From NCBI GenBank assembly GCA_964370005.1, contig CAYJGR010000019.1, forward strand, positions 1-29,367: a DNA stretch of 29,367 nucleotides. Reading direction: 5' to 3'. Position numbers and translations under genes: made by a program. Below, piece after piece: positions 22,679 through 29,367 of the stretch. Each line of letters begins with the position of its first letter. The first letter of the stretch is position 1. Source of the DNA: Heteroruminococcus sp964370005 (GTDB lineage Bacteria; Bacillota; Clostridia; Oscillospirales; Ruminococcaceae). The notes below the pieces were generated by a model. That model worked only from the letters and a program-made list of their open reading frames with translations. It was not told the origin of the DNA and ran no database searches.

Positions 22679-23878
22679 TTATTTCAGGGTGGCAAATCGC
22701 TGCATAGCCTCTATAGTATTCTCGCGGGTATTGAAGGCCGATAACCTAAAATATCCCTCGCCACAGTCGCCAAAGCCTTGACCCGGAGTACCAACAACGG
22801 CAGCCTCACCCAGCAGTTTGTCAAAGAAGCTCCAACTGTCCATGCCGTCGGGGCACTTTAGCCAGATATAGGGGGAGTTTATGCCCCCCACAAAGGGTAT
22901 ACCCATCTTTGTCATCGCCTCGGCTATGACCTTGGCATTACCCATGTAGTAGTCAAGGTTCTCTCTGATTTGCACCTGTCCCTCCTGCGAGAAGACGGCC
23001 TGCGCACCCTTTTGCACGATGTAGGGTACACCGTTAAACTTTGTGGTTTGACGGCGTAGCCACATTTTGTTGAGCGACATTTTCTCGCCGCCCTCGCTCT
23101 TACCCATCAGCTCGTGGGGCACCACGGTGTAACCACAGCGTGTACCGGTAAAGCCGGCTGTCTTGGAAAGACTGCAAAACTCAATGGCACACTCTCTGGC
23201 ACCCTCGATTTGATATATGGAGCGGGGCAAATCTTTATCGCTTATAAATGCCTCGTAGGCGGCGTCAAACAGTATGACAGCACCGTTTTTGCGGGCATAA
23301 TCCACCCACATTTTCAGTTGCTCGGCCGTATAAACCGAACCGGTGGGGTTGTTGGGGGAGCAGAGATATATAAGGTCGGCCTTTATGCCGTCGTCGGGCA
23401 GTGGGGCAAAACCGTTTTCCAGCGTAGAGGGTAGTAGCACGATGTTGCGCCCATTCATGATATTTGTATCGATATAGACGGGGTAAACAGGGTCGGGCAC
23501 CAGTACGGTGTTGGCCTTGTCAAATAGGTCGGTTATATTGCCCACATCGCTCTTTGCGCCGTCGCTGATAAATATTTCATCCGACTTCACATTGACATCG
23601 TTGCGCTTTTTGTAGTAGTCGGCCACGGCATCACGCAAAAAGGCATACCCCTGCTCGGGGCCATAGCCGTGAAATCCGTCGGCCGTGCCCATCTCGGCGG
23701 CGGCGTCCTGTATCGCCTTGACCACCACGGGAGCAAGCGGGATTGTCACATCACCTATACCCATGCGAATGAGCTTTTTGTCGGGATTTTTCTCTACAAA
23801 TGTGTTCACTCGCTTTGCTATGTCCGAAAAAAGATAGCTCTGCTTTAACTCCAAATAGTTCTCGTTGATTCTTGCCAT
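22679..23878 (-). CDS. dapL: LL-diaminopimelate aminotransferase
   Basis: This 399-aa fold-type I aminotransferase makes LL-diaminopimelate directly from tetrahydrodipicolinate with glutamate as amino donor. It opens with MARINENYLELKQSYLFSDI and has FHGYGPEQGYAFLRDA (about 69-84), SPNNPTGSVY (about 174-183) and the PLP Lys239 in FCSLSKTAGFTGTRCGY. Length and motifs match DapL and not general AspC enzymes. With DapF in the same run the organism can make meso-diaminopimelate for peptidoglycan and lysine without succinyl or acetyl intermediates. GGAGGT lies 6 bp before the ATG at 23878. Confidence 0.96.
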   Translation of the reverse strand: MARINENYLELKQSYLFSDIAKRVNTFVEKNPDKKLIRMGIGDVTIPLAPVVVKAIQDAAAEMGTADGFHGYGPEQGYAFLRDAVADYYKKRNDVNVKSDEIFISDGAKSDVGNITDLFDKANTVLVPDPVYPVYIDTNIMNGRNIVLLPSTLENGFAPLPDDGIKADLIYLCSPNNPTGSVYTAEQLKMWVDYARKNGAVILFDAAYEAFISDKDLPRSIYQIEGARECAIEFCSLSKTAGFTGTRCGYTVVPHELMGKSEGGEKMSLNKMWLRRQTTKFNGVPYIVQKGAQAVFSQEGQVQIRENLDYYMGNAKVIAEAMTKMGIPFVGGINSPYIWLKCPDGMDSWSFFDKLLGEAAVVGTPGQGFGDCGEGYFRLSAFNTRENTIEAMQRFATLK

Positions 23879-23915
23879 ACTCTATACCTCCAAAATGTTT
23901 TAACAATTTATATGC

Positions 23916-25190
23916 TTACTCCTCCAACATAAACTCACCCTTATCCTCCATCTGGGCAAGCGTTACATTTTTTAGCCTGCGATTTATGGCACGGGTGCGG
24001 GTGCCCACAAGGTTTTCAAGCTCGTCCGAGGCCATGCGCATACGATTTTGCGCCTTGTCCAGCGCATCGCCAAACTTGACAAACTCCTGCTTGACCCCCT
24101 CGAGTACCGCCCACACCTCACTGGAATGCTTTTGTATCGCCAGCGTCTTAAAGCCCATTTGCAGGGAGCTGAGCAGTGCCGCCATGGTGGTGGGGCCTGC
24201 GATGTTTATCTTCAGCTTTTGCAGTTCCTCCACCATACCCCGCCGCACCACCTCGGCATACAACCCCTCAAGCGGCAAGAACATTATTGCAAACTCGGTG
24301 GTATAGGGCACATCTATGTACTTACTGCTGATATCCTTGGCAAACAGCTTTATGCGGGAGGTAAGCACCTTTGCGGCCTCCTCCACAGCTCTGGCGTCTG
24401 CTGTATCATAGGCATCAAGCAAATTCTGATAGGCATCCATGGGGAATTTTGCATCTATGGGCAGGTAGACAAACTCGTCGTTCTCGCCCGGCAGTTTTAC
24501 GGCGTATTCGACCCGCTCTTGGGAGAATTTCTTTGTGGCGACGTTTGTGTCGTATTGTTCGGGGCTTAGGATTTGTTCAAGTATCGCTCCGAGTTGAACC
24601 TCGCCCAATATGCCACGCGTTTTGACATTGGACAGCACCTTTTTAAGGTCGTCCACCCCTGTGGCCAATTTTTGCATCTCTCCGAGCGATTTATAAACCT
24701 GCTCCAAGCGCTCACTTACAAGCTTAAAACTTTGATTTATGCGCTCCTCAAGGGTTTTTTGCAGTTTTTCGTCCACGGTCGCCCGCATCTCCTCGAGTTT
24801 TTTCTCGTTGCTCTCCTGCATGACGGCCACACGCCCCTCAAAGCCCTTTTGGAAGCTCTCAAACCGCTTATCAAGACTCTCGCTCATCTCTCCCACGGTG
24901 CGTCGCAGGGTGGTGATGTTATTCTGTATCCCCTCGCCGAACTCCTGAAAACGGCGTGTTTCAAGGGCTGTCAGTTGCTCCTGCATATGCTTTTGGGCGG
25001 CATTTTGTTGTTCGAGCTGTTTGTGTAGGAAATCGACTGTCCCCCGCCCATTTCGCTCAATAGCATCCATCATCTCGCCCCGCAAGGCCTGTAGTTGCCT
25101 GTCCGCCCCCGATTGTCGGCCGGATTTTAGTATGAGCACCACCAAGAGTATGGCCACCACGCATAGTAGGGCTATGATTATGTAGTCCAT
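23916..25190 (-). CDS. rmuC: RmuC-family DNA recombination protein
   Basis: This 424-aa protein has an N-terminal membrane segment (about residues 3-21), a long coiled coil (about 30-185) and the RmuC domain with the PD-(D/E)XK-like core (about 190-390; LPIDAKFPMDAYQNLLDAYD and EFAIMFLPLEGLYAEV are typical). RmuC limits rearrangement at inverted repeats in E. coli and has been linked to phage defence, probably as a nuclease. It lies between the small membrane gene and dapL, 37 bp from dapL. GGAGG is 8 bp before the ATG at 25190; the region upstream is an inverted heptad element. Confidence 0.95.
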   Translation of the reverse strand: MDYIIIALLCVVAILLVVLILKSGRQSGADRQLQALRGEMMDAIERNGRGTVDFLHKQLEQQNAAQKHMQEQLTALETRRFQEFGEGIQNNITTLRRTVGEMSESLDKRFESFQKGFEGRVAVMQESNEKKLEEMRATVDEKLQKTLEERINQSFKLVSERLEQVYKSLGEMQKLATGVDDLKKVLSNVKTRGILGEVQLGAILEQILSPEQYDTNVATKKFSQERVEYAVKLPGENDEFVYLPIDAKFPMDAYQNLLDAYDTADARAVEEAAKVLTSRIKLFAKDISSKYIDVPYTTEFAIMFLPLEGLYAEVVRRGMVEELQKLKINIAGPTTMAALLSSLQMGFKTLAIQKHSSEVWAVLEGVKQEFVKFGDALDKAQNRMRMASDELENLVGTRTRAINRRLKNVTLAQMEDKGEFMLEE

Positions 25191-25213
25191 TTGTATTTCC
25201 TCCGCATTTAGTT

Positions 25214-25341
25214 GTTAGAGCCTAGAGATTAGGGGTTAGGTAAGGGCGAAGGTCAAGGGCTTTTGGGCGTTGCTTTTGGGTTTTGACCTCAACTATGCGG
25301 TGTTAACACAAAGCCCTAATATCTAACGTCTAATCGCTAAC
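25214..25341. repeat. inverted heptad element with AAGGTCAA hairpin core
   Basis: The left arm (25214-25241) is GTTAGAG, CCTAGAG, ATTAGGG, GTTAGGT; the right arm (25314-25341) read on minus is GTTAGCG, ATTAGAC, GTTAGAT, ATTAGGG. The arms are inverted copies and can pair in more than one register. Inside, GAAGGTCAA (25248-25256) faces TTGACCTC (25282-25289). The mismatch on plus is a G-U pair on minus. The right arm touches the stop codon of the upstream membrane gene, and the left arm ends 23 bp before rmuC starts. Confidence 0.85.
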
Positions 25342-25728
25342 TCATATCGCCCACCATAAAAACCCACTTATGGGATAAACCGCTATAAATAATACAATAT
25401 GTATTGCCACCGCCGGAATGATTATCCACCTCATTTTTACGTTTTTCGAGGTGCGCAAAAAGCAGTACAGCGAGAAAAATGTGACATCCCGAATATAGTG
25501 CAAAGCTAAAATCATTGTGCGAATATTGATAAAATAAATCGTGCCATAGGCCTCTCTATCCCCAAAAAACGGTATGTTCACAAGGGCAAATATCATGTAT
25601 GGTACCAGAGTCGCCAGTATTATTCTTACATAGCTATTACCCAGTATTTTAAGGCTCTTTTGTGCCAGCATTTTATAGATAAGATAGGCGAAAAACGCAG
25701 TTATTAGCAGGAGTATGAATATTGCCAT
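25342..25728 (-). CDS. small four-helix membrane protein, unknown function
   Basis: I do not recognise the family. The 128-aa product has about four hydrophobic segments (near residues 2-20, 34-54, 66-88 and 99-122), short basic loops and no signal peptide cleavage site. It starts MAIFILLLITAFFAYLIYKM and ends GFLWWAI. The ATG at 25728 was chosen because GAGAGGTG lies 6 bp upstream; an in-frame GTG three codons earlier falls inside that site. It lies between dapF and rmuC, on the same strand. A heptad array begins directly at its stop codon. Confidence 0.65.
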   Translation of the reverse strand: MAIFILLLITAFFAYLIYKMLAQKSLKILGNSYVRIILATLVPYMIFALVNIPFFGDREAYGTIYFINIRTMILALHYIRDVTFFSLYCFLRTSKNVKMRWIIIPAVAIHIVLFIAVYPISGFLWWAI

Positions 25729-25818
25729 GAACTGCACCTCTCATACAATATAGTCACGGCGTAGCACAGCCTACCGCCCACGCCCTTAAATACAAATCCA
25801 TCGCAAAGCGATACAATC

Positions 25819-25846
25819 ATTACTCATTACTCACTACTAATTACCC
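25819..25846. repeat. heptad array D (4 units) after dapF
   Basis: Units on plus are ATTACTC, ATTACTC, ACTACTA, ATTACCC. In minus-strand RNA they read GGGTAAT-TAGTAGT-GAGTAAT-GAGTAAT, starting 3 nt after the dapF stop. TAA, TAG and TGA codons fall in all three forward frames within about 26 nt. The unit differs from the TTAGA type elsewhere but the 7-bp period and position are the same. Confidence 0.8.
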
Positions 25847-25849
25847 TTC

Positions 25850-26698
25850 TCACCCGCCAAACTCAACCTCACCCGTACACACCGTCGTCGCCCCTCCGCG
25901 CATGAGGACACTCCCCTGCTCTGTCCAGGTTATAACCAAATCACCGCCACGCAGCTTTATGGTGACGGCCTGCCCACGCTCACAGTGTCCACACAACACG
26001 GCGGCCACCAAGGCGGCGCACGCACCTGTGCCACATGCCCAAGTTTCGCCCGAACCACGTTCCCACACCCGCATCTGTAGCGTATTTTTGTCGATAATCT
26101 TTATAAACTCGGTGTTAACCCGCTGTGGAAACAAGGGATGGTGTTCAAACTTAGGGCCGATAGTTTCAAGGTCGAGACCATCCACATCTTCTACAAACAG
26201 CACCGCATGGGGGTTGCCCATCGACACGGCCGTGATATTCCACTGTTTACCCTCCACCTCCAAGGGTTGATCTATGTAGTTTTCGCCGTCGGCATCTATT
26301 GGTATCTGTGCGGGGGTGAGTATAGGCGCGCCCATATCGACTGTGACCTGTTCCACCACGCCGTTTTTGACCTCCATCACCAATATTTTTATACCGCTGT
26401 TTGTTTCAAGGTCCACAGTGGTTTTATCGGTCAGGCCATTTTCGTAGACATATTTGGCGATACAGCGGGTGGCATTGCCACACATCATGGCCTCGGAACC
26501 GTCAGCGTTAAATATACGCATCTTAAAATCGGCCTGCTGTGAGGGCAGTATAAGCACAAGCCCGTCAGAACCTATGCCAAAGCGTCTATCCGAGACATAC
26601 TGCGACAGGGCGGCGGGGTCTTTGGGCGGGGTATGGGGGCAGTACATATATATATAGTCATTGCCTGCGCCGTGCATCTTTGTAAATTGATATTTCAT
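25850..26698 (-). CDS. dapF: diaminopimelate epimerase
   Basis: This 282-aa PLP-independent epimerase converts LL- to meso-diaminopimelate. The two catalytic Cys are Cys73 in MMCGNATRC and Cys222 in ACGTGACA; the N-terminal KMHGAGNDYIY and DRRFGIGSDGL are typical. It uses the product of DapL, encoded 2 kb downstream on the same strand. GGAGG lies 9 bp before the ATG at 26698, and a TTTACA/TATCAT promoter is upstream. Genes dapF, membrane protein, rmuC, dapL and ytaF may form one operon with partial terminators between them. Confidence 0.98.
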   Translation of the reverse strand: MKYQFTKMHGAGNDYIYMYCPHTPPKDPAALSQYVSDRRFGIGSDGLVLILPSQQADFKMRIFNADGSEAMMCGNATRCIAKYVYENGLTDKTTVDLETNSGIKILVMEVKNGVVEQVTVDMGAPILTPAQIPIDADGENYIDQPLEVEGKQWNITAVSMGNPHAVLFVEDVDGLDLETIGPKFEHHPLFPQRVNTEFIKIIDKNTLQMRVWERGSGETWACGTGACAALVAAVLCGHCERGQAVTIKLRGGDLVITWTEQGSVLMRGGATTVCTGEVEFGG

Positions 26699-26754
26699 GG
26701 GTTATATCCTCCTAAAACAGCTTACAGTCGCCGTATATTTTGCATCCATTCTAT

Positions 26755-26783
26755 ATGATACCCCGAAAGACGTTATGTGTAAA
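26755..26783 (-). promoter_or_regulatory. probable dapF promoter
   Basis: On the minus strand TTTACA (26778-26783), a 17-bp spacer and TATCAT (26755-26760). The start site would be near 26748, about 50 bp before the dapF start codon. No operator is evident. Confidence 0.6.
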
Positions 26784-26866
26784 GTGATAAATAGCAAATG
26801 TTCGGACTTATTACTATTAACAAATTGTAAAAATTGCCCTTTGCGGGATTTTTTCTAAAAAAACCC

Positions 26867-26894
26867 TTGATTTTTACGAAAAAAAAGATAAAAT
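26867..26894 (+). promoter_or_regulatory. groESL promoter
   Basis: TTGATT (26867-26872), a 16-bp spacer and TAAAAT (26889-26894). The CIRCE operator begins 12 bp after the -10 box, in the position expected for HrcA repression of a vegetative promoter. A-rich sequence surrounds it. Confidence 0.7.
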
Positions 26895-26906
26895 AATGAT
26901 TAGCGA

Positions 26907-26933
26907 TTAGCACTTACCAATAGAGAGTGCTAA
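26907..26933 (+). promoter_or_regulatory. CIRCE operator (HrcA binding site)
   Basis: TTAGCACTT, nine bases, GAGTGCTAA: the CIRCE inverted repeat with one mismatch, the last base of the left arm (consensus TTAGCACTC-N9-GAGTGCTAA). It sits between the promoter and groES, so HrcA should repress groESL until heat shock. hrcA itself is not in the window. Confidence 0.95.
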
Positions 26934-26972
26934 TAATCCGCAAATAATTTGCATATATGGAGGTTATTTATT

Positions 26973-27257
26973 ATGACAATTAAGCCCCTTGCCGACCGTG
27001 TGGTCATCAAAATGCTTGAGGCCGAAGAAACCACAAAGAGCGGTATCATCCTGACCGCCGCCGCCCAAGAGAAACCCCAGGTTGCCGAAGTTGTAGCCGT
27101 AGGCCCCGGCGGACTTGTCGAGGGTAAAGAAGTTGTTATGACACTCAAAGTTGGCGACAAGGTGCTCATGAGCAAATACGCCGGCACACAGGTCAAGATT
27201 GAAGATATCGAGTATACCATCCTTTCGCAGGGTGATATTTTGGCCATCGTTGAGTAA
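26973..27257 (+). CDS. groES: co-chaperonin GroES
   Basis: This 94-aa protein forms the heptameric lid of the GroEL folding chamber. It begins MTIKPLADRVVIKML; the mobile loop (EETTKSGIILTAAAQ, about 18-32) carries the GroEL-binding Ile-Ile-Leu. GPGG (44-47) and the roof region follow, and GDKVLMSKYAGTQVKI is typical. GGAGG lies 10 bp before the ATG at 26973; an in-frame ATG at 26949 precedes that site and is rejected. groEL follows after 42 bp. Confidence 0.98.
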   Translation: MTIKPLADRVVIKMLEAEETTKSGIILTAAAQEKPQVAEVVAVGPGGLVEGKEVVMTLKVGDKVLMSKYAGTQVKIEDIEYTILSQGDILAIVE

Positions 27258-27299
27258 TAAAGCCCTTAAAATTCTGATTATTATTGGAGGAAAAATATT

Positions 27300-28940
27300 A
27301 TGGCAAAGCAAGTTATATTTGGCGAAGAGGCCAGAAAATCGCTACAATCGGGCATTGACCAGTTGGCCAACGCCGTAAAAATCACCCTTGGCCCCAAGGG
27401 TCGCAATGTTGTGTTGGACAAGAAGTTCGGCGCACCCCTTATCACAAATGACGGCGTGACCATCGCCAAGGATATCGAGCTTGAAGACGCATTCGAGAAC
27501 ATGGGCGCCCAGCTTGTAAAAGAAGTTGCCACCAAGACAAACGACGCCGCAGGCGACGGCACCACCACCGCTACCCTGCTTGCCCAAGCACTTGTGCGTG
27601 AGGGCATGAAGAACGTGGCCGCCGGTGCAAACCCCATGGTTGTGCGCAAGGGCATTGCAAAGGCTGTTGATGCCGCTGTCGAGACCATCGTTGCCAACAG
27701 CAAGAAGGTGGCAGGTTCGGCCGATATCACCCGTGTTGCCACCATCTCTTGCGGTGACGAGACCATCGGTCAGCTTATCTCCGAGGCTATGGAAAAGGTT
27801 TCGGCCGACGGCGTCATCACCATTGAGGAGTCCAAGACCGCCGAGACCTACAGCGAAGTTGTAGAGGGTATGCAGTTTGACCGTGGCTACATCACCCCCT
27901 ACATGGTGACCGACACCGAGAAGATGGAGGCCGTACTCGACGAGGCTCTTCTGCTTATCACCGATAAGAAAATCGCCAACATCCAAGAACTTCTGCCCCT
28001 ACTTGAGCAGGTGGTACAGGCCGGCAAAAAGCTACTCATAGTGGCCGAGGACGTAGAGGGCGAGGCGCTGTCCACCCTTATTGTGAACAAACTGCGTGGC
28101 ACATTCACTTGTGTTGCTGTCAAGGCTCCCGGTTTTGGCGACCGTCGCAAGGAGATGCTGCAGGATATCGCCACCCTCACAGGCGGTCAGGTTATCAGCA
28201 CCGAGCTTGGATATGAGCTTAAGGATACCCAGATGGCACAGCTCGGTCGTGCACGTCAGGTAAAGGTGACCAAGGAAAACACCATCATTGTTGACGGTGC
28301 AGGCAGTACCGAGGACATCACCGCACGCATCGGCCAAATCAAGGCACAAATCGAGGTGACCACCTCCGACTTTGACCGCGAGAAGCTTCAAGAGCGTCTT
28401 GCTAAACTCTCGGGCGGTGTAGCTGTTATCAAGGCAGGTGCCGCTACCGAAGTTGAGATGAAAGAAAAGAAACTGCGCATAGAGGACGCCCTGTCGGCCA
28501 CCAAGGCCGCTGTAGAAGAAGGCATCGTAGCCGGTGGTGGTGTGGCCTTTATCAACGCCATTCCCGCTGTCGAGAAGGTGCTTGCAAGCTGTGAAGGCGA
28601 CGAAAAGACCGGTGCCGCTATAGTACTGCGTGCCCTTGAAGAGCCTATCCGCCAGATATCCGCCAATGCAGGACTTGAGGGTTCGGTAATTATCGACAAC
28701 ATCCGTCGTTCGAACAAAACCGGCTATGGCTTTGATGCATACAAAGAGGAATACTGCGAGATGATTGCTTCGGGTATCGTAGACCCCACCAAGGTTTCCC
28801 GCAGTGCACTCCAGAACGCCGCCTCGGTAGCCTCCATGGTACTGACCACCGAAACCCTTGTGGCCGACAAGCCCGAGGAAAACGGCGGTGCCGCCGCAGC
28901 AATGGCCGCCCAACAAGCCGCAATGGGCGGAATGTACTGA
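27300..28940 (+). CDS. groEL: chaperonin GroEL
   Basis: This 546-aa ATP-dependent chaperonin subunit has the ATP site with GPKGRNVVLD (31-40), NDGVTIAKDIE (50-60) and GDGTTTATLLA (85-95), a full apical domain, and GIVAGGGVAFI near residue 412. The C-terminus is a short AAMAAQQAAMGGMY, with one GGM unit in place of the longer GGM repeat of E. coli. GGAGG is 9 bp upstream. Codons here are richer in C-ending forms than the neighbours, as expected for a highly expressed gene. The stop codon runs directly into a heptad array and then a strong terminator. Confidence 0.99.
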   Translation: MAKQVIFGEEARKSLQSGIDQLANAVKITLGPKGRNVVLDKKFGAPLITNDGVTIAKDIELEDAFENMGAQLVKEVATKTNDAAGDGTTTATLLAQALVREGMKNVAAGANPMVVRKGIAKAVDAAVETIVANSKKVAGSADITRVATISCGDETIGQLISEAMEKVSADGVITIEESKTAETYSEVVEGMQFDRGYITPYMVTDTEKMEAVLDEALLLITDKKIANIQELLPLLEQVVQAGKKLLIVAEDVEGEALSTLIVNKLRGTFTCVAVKAPGFGDRRKEMLQDIATLTGGQVISTELGYELKDTQMAQLGRARQVKVTKENTIIVDGAGSTEDITARIGQIKAQIEVTTSDFDREKLQERLAKLSGGVAVIKAGAATEVEMKEKKLRIEDALSATKAAVEEGIVAGGGVAFINAIPAVEKVLASCEGDEKTGAAIVLRALEEPIRQISANAGLEGSVIIDNIRRSNKTGYGFDAYKEEYCEMIASGIVDPTKVSRSALQNAASVASMVLTTETLVADKPEENGGAAAAMAAQQAAMGGMY

Positions 28941-28974
28941 TTTAGAGGACAGATAATAGAAGATAGCGAACAGA
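28940..28974 (+). repeat. heptad array E (5 units) after groEL
   Basis: Units ATTTAGA, GGACAGA, TAATAGA, AGATAGC, GAACAGA start on the last base of the groEL stop codon; AGA recurs every 7 bp with one change to AGC. It leads to AAGGCCAAGGACATCC, the terminator hairpin. TGA, TAG and TAA cover all three forward frames within 19 nt. On the far side of the hairpin, 29014-29027 (TCTACTC-TCTAAAT) is an inverted remnant of the same units. Confidence 0.85.
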
Positions 28975-28979
28975 ATAAG

Positions 28980-29015
28980 GCCAAGGACATCCGTGTGGGT
29001 GTCCTTGGCTTTTTC
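28980..29015 (+). terminator. groESL intrinsic terminator
   Basis: GCCAAGGACATCC (28980-28992) pairs with GGGTGTCCTTGGC (28997-29009) around GTGT, with one T-G pair, followed by TTTTTC. The wobble pair exists only in plus-strand RNA, in agreement with termination of groEL. It shares its core with the terminator at 21768-21803. Confidence 0.93.
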
Positions 29016-29027
29016 TACTCTCTAAAT

Positions 29028-29165
29028 CCTTAATAGCAATCCTCACACCATCGTCAAATATTCTATTTTTACCCGATATTTTCACCGTCACTATGTAAGA
29101 TTTCACCAAATAAAATTACCATATATTGGGATAGCTGTCGTTTTCGAAAGGTTTCTAAATTTTAG
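29028..29165. other. intergenic stretch without a gene
   Basis: This AT-rich sequence follows the groEL terminator. I see no credible open reading frame with a ribosome binding site, no tRNA and no clear palindrome. The strong promoter at 29166-29194 follows it. Confidence 0.6.
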
Positions 29166-29194
29166 TTGAAAAACAGGTTTTTATTGCTTATAAT
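29166..29194 (+). promoter_or_regulatory. strong sigma-A promoter, target unknown
   Basis: TTGAAA (29166-29171), a 17-bp spacer and a perfect TATAAT (29189-29194). Transcription would start near 29201 and run into at least 165 bp with no coding potential inside the window, including a copy of the AAGGACAAGGACAT core (29229-29242) and the hairpin at 29281-29365. It could drive a gene beyond the window with a long leader, or a noncoding RNA. Confidence 0.65.
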
Positions 29195-29280
29195 ATAAGA
29201 AAGCACGATTTTAAGAAGAGTGGGAAATTAAGGACAAGGACATAAGGCGCAAAGTTGTGCCCTCGACTTGGCTTTTCCGT

Positions 29281-29365
29281 GGTAGGGGGCAGGGTGCCAT
29301 GAACGTACCTAAAGCCCGCCCAAAACCACGGGCGCCGGTACGCCCATGGCACCCCACCCCCTACC
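29281..29365 (-). repeat. 85-nt hairpin, possible structured RNA or palindromic element
   Basis: Left arm segments GGTAGGGGG, GGGTGCCATG and CGTACC (on plus) pair with GGTACG, CATGGCACCC and CCCCCTACC. On plus they are split by CA/CA and AA/CC mismatches. On minus both become U-G and G-U pairs, giving one unbroken 29-bp helix. The 27-nt apical part on minus can form a further GCCCG/CGGGC stem. No known RNA family is recognised. The window ends 2 bp after it. Confidence 0.6.
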
Positions 29366-29367
29366 CC

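Noticed and set aside
25214..25341. Insertion sequence remnant
   Set aside because: There is an inverted repeat but no transposase fragment and no visible target duplication; it is better described as a noncoding repeat.
28032..28916. Minus-strand reading frame of about 294 codons opposite groEL
   Set aside because: It is a shadow of a highly biased gene; the Cys/Gly/His-rich product resembles no protein and lacks a start signal.
29201..29367. tmRNA, 6S RNA, SRP RNA, RNase P RNA or known riboswitch
   Set aside because: I looked for the conserved sequence marks I know of these RNAs and found none; only a promoter and hairpin can be supported.

Overview
The window looks like a chromosomal segment of a spore-forming, anaerobic Clostridia (Oscillospirales/Ruminococcaceae-like Firmicutes). 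The evidence is gene content and order only: a mutS-mutL-miaA block joined to a sepF/divIVA/ileS/lspA division block, a HrcA/CIRCE-type groESL operon, LL-diaminopimelate aminotransferase (DapL), a YtaF-like sporulation membrane protein, split transketolase, and strong GGAGG ribosome binding sites. I see no prophage, transposase, CRISPR array or antibiotic-resistance gene.

Layout. 1-288: three tRNA genes (Phe, Asp, Val) on the minus strand with a near-consensus promoter. 406-840: a small plus-strand helical protein of unknown function that converges on, and overlaps, a short ComEA-like gene. 817-20138: 17 minus-strand genes, mostly with tiny gaps or overlaps. In transcription order they are miaB, ricF(ylbF), mutS, mutL, miaA, a HlyD-like adaptor, yggS(ylmE), sepF, ylmH, divIVA, ileS, lspA, rluD-type pseudouridine synthase, a methyltransferase, transketolase N and C subunits, and comEA-like. 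This joins tRNA modification, mismatch repair, cell division, isoleucine charging and lipoprotein processing. hfq (often after miaA) and ylmG (between sepF and ylmH in Bacillus) are absent. 20139-20479: divergent promoters, both with extended -10 boxes. 20480-21747: an HD-GYP protein and a VOC/glyoxalase-fold protein on plus. 21953-26698: a minus-strand run dapF, small membrane protein, rmuC, dapL, ytaF, which places two lysine/peptidoglycan diaminopimelate genes in one transcription unit. 26867-29015: promoter, CIRCE operator, groES, groEL and terminator on plus. 29016-29367: no gene seen; a strong plus-strand promoter and an 85-nt hairpin at the window edge.

The most unusual material is intergenic. 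Degenerate 7-bp-period arrays (units such as ATTAGAN or CTAATGT) lie directly after the stop codons of ricF, ytaF, the small membrane gene, dapF and groEL. Because most units carry TAG/TAA and 7 is not a multiple of 3, successive units place stops in different reading frames. Several arrays are joined to a related hairpin core (AAGGYCAAGGRCATC-like) that acts as terminator, sometimes with heptads on both sides as an inverted repeat. At the right edge, an 85-nt hairpin forms an uninterrupted 29-bp helix only if read as minus-strand RNA.
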